A stretch of 11,150 bases of DNA. Origin: CBFIJI01 sp965662885. GTDB lineage: Bacteria; Bacteroidota; Bacteroidia; Flavobacteriales; Flavobacteriaceae. The notes beneath the pieces are model-generated. The model searched no databases, was not told where the DNA came from, and saw only the letters and a list, made by a program, of their open reading frames with translations. Below are positions 7,401 to 11,150 of this stretch, in pieces. Numbering within the stretch: the first letter of the stretch is position 1; every line of letters begins with the position of its first letter. The stretch covers positions 1-11,150 of the forward strand of contig CBFIJI010000068.1 in assembly GCA_965662885.1 (NCBI GenBank). Reading direction: 5' to 3'. A program made the translations under genes and the position numbers.

Positions 7401-8582
7401 TTAAATTCGGTCGAGTATATGTTTGATAATGGTACAACCTTCATCAATTTCCTCATTGGAAATTGTCAGTGGTGGGGAAATTCTAATGGCCTTTTTTTCC
7501 CACAACAACCAAAAAAGGAGCAGCCCTTCTTTAAGACATTCTAAAACAACACGATCAGTAATTTCAGCATTTTCTAACAGAGGAGCGAGCATCAATCCTT
7601 TCCCATTAATTTGTTTGATTTTAGGGTGCTTTAAATTTGATCGAAAGCGCTGCTCTTTTTCTGCTATTTGATGGATTAGGCTGCTGTCACGAAGTTCTCT
7701 AAGTGTGGCTAGGCATGCTGCAGCAATAACTGGATTACCTCCAAATGTTGTTATGTGCCCCAGTTTAGGGTGATTTTCAAATAATTTCATCAGTTTTTTA
7801 GAACTGCTAAATGCACCCACAGGAAGACCTCCTCCCATTCCTTTTCCCATTACAAGAATATCTGGGCTTACATCATAATGTTCAAAGCCAAAAAATTTAC
7901 CTGTACGTCCAAAACCCGGTTGAATTTCATCTAAAATTAAAAGGGCACCGACTTCCTTACAACGTTTTTTAACCTTTTTAAGGTAGTCGTTTTTTGGAAG
8001 GATAAAGCCTGCTCCACCTTGGATGGTTTCTAATACAACTGCTGCTGTTTTTGTCGTAATTTTTGCTAAATGGTCTTCGTTGTTAAATTCAATAAATCGA
8101 ACATCGGATAATAAAGGGCGATAGGCTTTTTTTTGGACTTCATTTCCCAACAGGCTTAATGCTCCATGGGTACTTCCATGATAGGACTGATAAGCTCCGA
8201 TCAATTCTGATCTACCCGTTGCGCGTTTGGCTAATTTCATGGCACCTTCTATAGCTTCTGTTCCAGAATTGGTAAGGTAAATGGATTCGTGATTTGAAGG
8301 TAAAAGTGCAAGTAGTTCCTCACTTAACTGTACCGCAGGTTCTTGGGCAAATTCGCCATAAACCATGACATGCATATAGCGTTTCATCTGTTTTTCAACG
8401 GCAGCAACTACTTTTGGGTGACAATGCCCTAAACTACAGGCAGATACCCCTGCGACAAAGTCCAAGTATTTTTTTTCTTCCCGATCATAAAGATAAGAAC
8501 CAAGCGCACGATCAATTTCTAAACCTAAGGGGTGAGGGGTTGTTTTAGCTTGATATTTTAGAAATTTCTCTTTAAGTGTCAT
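7401..8582 (-). CDS. Class III PLP-dependent aminotransferase
   Basis: This 393-residue cytosolic enzyme has the fold-type I, class III layout of acetylornithine, ornithine and 4-aminobutyrate aminotransferases. Motifs in order are FVAGVSACSLGHCHP at 42-56, the phosphate-binding NSGTEA at 105-110, YHGSTHG at 134-140, LDEIQPGFGRTG at 217-228 with D218 contacting the pyridine nitrogen, the Schiff-base lysine K247 in VMGKGMGGGLP, TTFGGNP at 278-284 and the late RISPPLTIS. All catalytic positions are intact. The amino donor cannot be fixed from sequence, and database entries of this kind are often only labelled aspartate aminotransferase family. No arginine-biosynthesis gene is nearby to support argD. 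Its ATG overlaps the ostA stop in an ATGA at 8579-8582, so it is translationally coupled to an LPS-transport gene, which may or may not reflect a shared pathway. Confidence 0.9.
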   Translation of the reverse strand: MTLKEKFLKYQAKTTPHPLGLEIDRALGSYLYDREEKKYLDFVAGVSACSLGHCHPKVVAAVEKQMKRYMHVMVYGEFAQEPAVQLSEELLALLPSNHESIYLTNSGTEAIEGAMKLAKRATGRSELIGAYQSYHGSTHGALSLLGNEVQKKAYRPLLSDVRFIEFNNEDHLAKITTKTAAVVLETIQGGAGFILPKNDYLKKVKKRCKEVGALLILDEIQPGFGRTGKFFGFEHYDVSPDILVMGKGMGGGLPVGAFSSSKKLMKLFENHPKLGHITTFGGNPVIAAACLATLRELRDSSLIHQIAEKEQRFRSNLKHPKIKQINGKGLMLAPLLENAEITDRVVLECLKEGLLLFWLLWEKKAIRISPPLTISNEEIDEGCTIIKHILDRI

Positions 8583-10276
8583 TTTAATTGCAGTGGTTTT
8601 TTCTGCTTTTTTAGTACTGGCCGCTCGGGCTTTCTAAGTGGTCCATTAAAAGCCCTTATTGCTGGAAAAACTAATTCCTTGTCAGCTTCACTAAATAGGT
8701 CATCTACTGTTTCTGGTCGTTCTTCTTTACGCCAAATAAACCCTTTTAGTTTGCGTTCATTTTGAGGGAGTTCTTTGTCTGGAAATACATTCCCTTCAGG
8801 ACTCACCAAAAAGGTAATATCCCCAATTTCATTTTCCTCAAATTGAATGTTTAATGCGCTACAGGTTGTTTTATCAATTCCGATGAGTTCTAGATCACTT
8901 TCTGAATAGAGGTAGTAAACCACTTCAGTATTTTTAATTACATCAATATTATCTAATACACCATCAATCAAGGCACCGTTAAGAACACCTCCTTTAATTT
9001 GGTTATATCCGTCGGCACTAATCGTGTCTTTTTCAATGACGAAGGCATTACCGATAATCTTTAGAGAGTCCAGTTTTTTTGTTTCTAGGTTAGAAATTAA
9101 AAATATTTCATCACCAGTCATTTGGCTTTCACCAAACCAAAGAATAGGGTTTATCAAATTTCTTTGTGCACTTGTCAATATTTGATTTTGTTTTTTGGTC
9201 AAGGGTTTTTTTAAGAGTTTTATAAGCCCCGTGTTTTGGTTTAAATGAATGGAGTCTGATTTCCCTCGAATATCTTCCTTTAGAATACGAACATCATAAA
9301 ACCCTTTTAAAATTCGTTCTTCTTCTGGACCAACTGCAATTAGGGTATCCGCATGAATAAACAAAGAGTCGGATTCTACAATGTTTATTGCAAGAGCTCT
9401 TTTGGTGATAATTATAGAATCTTTGGCTTTAAATACTTCACCATAATGCCCTTGTATAACTGAATTGTTTAAGGTGTCTATAATGCTTATGTTATTCGTT
9501 GCCGCTGCATAATCACGTTTACTTTCAAAGTAGAGACTGTCGCCACTAATTATTTTATCATCATAAAAAATGGTGGCGTTTTTTTTGAAAATTCCCTTTT
9601 CATTTTCAGTATCATAAAAGCCATTTTCACATATAATTTCATAGGCTTCTCCAGTAATTTTGGTAGGACCATAAAAATAGGATTGGTTTAATTGGGTGTA
9701 ATAATCCAATTGTTCGGAGTTGATTTTGTATTCTGGATTGATGATGTTTACGCTAGAGAGAAAACGATATCTCTTTTCGCCCATGAAATAAATACCTCGA
9801 TTACTGGTAAGGGTACTTGTGCTATCGACAATGACTCCTCGGGTGTTGTAAAAGGCTTTATCTTCAACTCGATCTAAATACAAGGTATCAGTTTCCAGTG
9901 TCATGTCTGGGCGTTTTAAAAAAACATTTCCCCAAGCCATGGCCTTTTTAGTTTTCCCGTCGTATTCAATGTAATTGCAAGTCATTCTTAGACTATCCCC
10001 TTGAGTGAACACCACATCCCCTTCCGCTTTAAAAAAATTTCTTTTGGAATAGAAATAACTAATATCAGAAACGATTAGTGCTCCTTCGTGAAAAAGGTGG
10101 ACGCGTTCTTTGGGGGAACGAATTAAAATATTGGCTTCGGGAAACAGTTCTTGATCCTGTCTAGAGCCACCTGCTTTTCTAATTTCAACGACAGCAGGTT
10201 CCTGCGCTATCATTGGTTGTATGAGCAAGACAAAGTAGGCGAAAGCTAAAAGTTGCTTGATTCTTTTTACAAGCAT
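8579..10276 (-). CDS. OstA-like LPS-transport protein, periplasmic
   Basis: This 565-residue exported protein has a signal peptide at about 1-24: a basic start (MLVKRIKQ), a hydrophobic core (LLAFAYFVLLI) and likely cleavage after MIA. The mature part has repeated beta-strand units of the OstA/LptA type, such as FFKAEGDVVFTQGDSLRMTC near 81, KAMAWGNVFLKRPDMTLETD near 111, a third copy around 203-250 and a more distant one near 403-425 (KIIGNAFVIEKDTISADGYN). These shape the hydrophobic groove that carries LPS across the periplasm in the Lpt system. The C-terminal region (IGIDKTTCSALNI, LKGFIWRKEERPETVDD) is typical of the Bacteroidota form, and a basic Pro/Lys tail ends the protein. There is no outer-membrane barrel, so it is LptA-like rather than LptD. 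It starts 14 nt after purA and overlaps the aminotransferase by 4 nt, without a visible Shine-Dalgarno site. Confidence 0.88.
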   Translation of the reverse strand: MLVKRIKQLLAFAYFVLLIQPMIAQEPAVVEIRKAGGSRQDQELFPEANILIRSPKERVHLFHEGALIVSDISYFYSKRNFFKAEGDVVFTQGDSLRMTCNYIEYDGKTKKAMAWGNVFLKRPDMTLETDTLYLDRVEDKAFYNTRGVIVDSTSTLTSNRGIYFMGEKRYRFLSSVNIINPEYKINSEQLDYYTQLNQSYFYGPTKITGEAYEIICENGFYDTENEKGIFKKNATIFYDDKIISGDSLYFESKRDYAAATNNISIIDTLNNSVIQGHYGEVFKAKDSIIITKRALAINIVESDSLFIHADTLIAVGPEEERILKGFYDVRILKEDIRGKSDSIHLNQNTGLIKLLKKPLTKKQNQILTSAQRNLINPILWFGESQMTGDEIFLISNLETKKLDSLKIIGNAFVIEKDTISADGYNQIKGGVLNGALIDGVLDNIDVIKNTEVVYYLYSESDLELIGIDKTTCSALNIQFEENEIGDITFLVSPEGNVFPDKELPQNERKLKGFIWRKEERPETVDDLFSEADKELVFPAIRAFNGPLRKPERPVLKKQKKPLQLK

Positions 10277-10290
10277 TGAGAAATCATTTT

Positions 10291-11150
10291 TTATTGGTCT
10301 CTAAAGATGGTTTGAACTCGGTCGGGACCTACAGATACAATTTTAATAGGAGTCGCTAATTCCTTTTCAAGAAAAGCGATATAGTCCTTAAAGGTGTCTG
10401 GGAGATCCTCTTCTCGAGTTATTTGAGTAATGTCTTCTTTCCACCCTTTAAGTTCTATATAAGATGGTGTTATTGCATCTGAATTTATATCATAAGGTAA
10501 ATAATCTACCTCACCTTGCTTTGTTTTATAGGCGTTACATACTTTGATGGTTGGAAAACCAGAAAGTACATCCCCTTTCATCATCATTAGTTGTGTAACA
10601 CCATTGATTCGAATAGAATATTTAAGTGCCACTAAGTCAATCCAACCACAACGTCGAGCTCTTCCTGTAGTTGCTCCAAATTCATTTCCTACTTTTCCCA
10701 TTCGTTCCCCATCAGCATCAAATAGTTCTGTGGGGAAAGGTCCGCTTCCTACTCGGGTAGTGTACGCTTTGAAAATCCCATAAACTTCTTTAACATCGTT
10801 GGGTGCAATTCCCAATCCAGTACATGCTCCAGCAGCGGTTGTGGTTGATGAAGTTACAAAGGGATAGGTACCAAAGTCAATGTCTAATAACGAACCCTGG
10901 GCACCTTCTGCCAGTATTTTTTTTCCTGCTTTTTGTGCCTCAAAAATATAGTGTTCACTATCTACTAATTGAAATTGTTTTAAGTTGTCGATACCCTCAA
11001 AAAAGTCCTTTTCTAAAACATTTAAATCAAATTCAACATTCGCATTAATTCCTTTAAGAAGTGCTAAATGTTTTTTAACCAACAACTGGTATTTTTCCTC
11101 CCAATGGGGGGATAAAACATCACCAACTCGGATTCCGTTACGTCCCGTTT
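10291..11150 (-). CDS. purA: Adenylosuccinate synthetase, C-terminal two-thirds (5' end outside window)
   Basis: PurA joins IMP and aspartate with GTP hydrolysis to form adenylosuccinate, the first step from IMP to AMP. The frame is open to the right edge, giving 285 residues; it begins with TGRNGIRVGDVLS, so the gene starts beyond the window and about a third, including the N-terminal GTP-binding region and catalytic residues, is missing. Visible signatures are EGAQGSLLDIDFGTYPFVTS, the IMP-binding TRVGSGPFPTEL, GNEFGATTGRARRCGW and the final VGPDRVQTIF. The guanine-recognition segment, TKLD in E. coli, reads MKGD here (10570-10581) and keeps the Lys and Asp. It ends 14 nt before the ostA-like gene and is probably the first visible gene of that operon. 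Confidence 0.95.
   Translation of the reverse strand, partial: TGRNGIRVGDVLSPHWEEKYQLLVKKHLALLKGINANVEFDLNVLEKDFFEGIDNLKQFQLVDSEHYIFEAQKAGKKILAEGAQGSLLDIDFGTYPFVTSSTTTAAGACTGLGIAPNDVKEVYGIFKAYTTRVGSGPFPTELFDADGERMGKVGNEFGATTGRARRCGWIDLVALKYSIRINGVTQLMMMKGDVLSGFPTIKVCNAYKTKQGEVDYLPYDINSDAITPSYIELKGWKEDITQITREEDLPDTFKDYIAFLEKELATPIKIVSVGPDRVQTIFRDQ

Noticed and set aside
10544..11048. Two plus-strand open frames of about 80 codons antisense to purA
   Set aside because: Both sit opposite the most conserved part of purA and show no family resemblance; they follow from codon usage on the real strand.
11083..11085. A TTG codon that could be taken as the start of the purA-like frame
   Set aside because: The frame stays open upstream to the window edge and encodes the conserved PurA segment GIRVGDVLS, so the true start is outside the window.

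Overview
The window looks like ordinary chromosomal core DNA from a member of the Bacteroidota, most likely Flavobacteriia. The grounds are an AT-rich sequence, an OstA-like LPS-transport protein of the Bacteroidota type, a tandem pair of DUF368 membrane proteins next to aroE, a large multi-repeat DUF349 protein, starts that mostly lack Shine-Dalgarno sites, and two exact copies of the Bacteroidota -7 promoter box (TAnnTTTG) in intergenic DNA. The family assignment is inferred from protein character, not from a search.

Left edge, plus strand (1-1007): the 3' end of a short gene resembling DUF5606 proteins, coupled by an ATGA overlap to mazG, a two-domain nucleoside triphosphate pyrophosphohydrolase. 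mazG converges on the rest of the window and shares its last 43 bases with the 3' end of the DUF349 gene on the other strand.

The remainder (965-11150) is one minus-strand run. In transcription order it is purA (5' end outside the window), an ostA-like gene, a class III PLP aminotransferase, a TPR-repeat protein, two DUF368 proteins, aroE and the DUF349 protein. Junctions are tight: 14 nt, 4-nt overlap, 104 nt, 59 nt, 4-nt overlap, 23-nt overlap and 75 nt. The 59-nt and 75-nt gaps each contain a Bacteroidota-type promoter candidate, so the run is probably several overlapping transcription units.

Functionally the window mixes purine synthesis (purA), aromatic amino acid synthesis (aroE) and nucleotide clean-up (mazG) with an envelope theme. 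OstA-like proteins act in LPS transport, and DUF368 (PopT family) proteins are reported polyprenyl-phosphate transporters that recycle the lipid carrier for peptidoglycan and surface polysaccharide. The TPR, DUF349 and aminotransferase genes have no assigned specific role. I see no mobile element, CRISPR array, tRNA, rRNA or recognisable defence system, and no strong case for a new system. The items most worth a second look are the divergent, translationally coupled DUF368 pair, the mazG/DUF349 antisense overlap, and the two predicted promoters.
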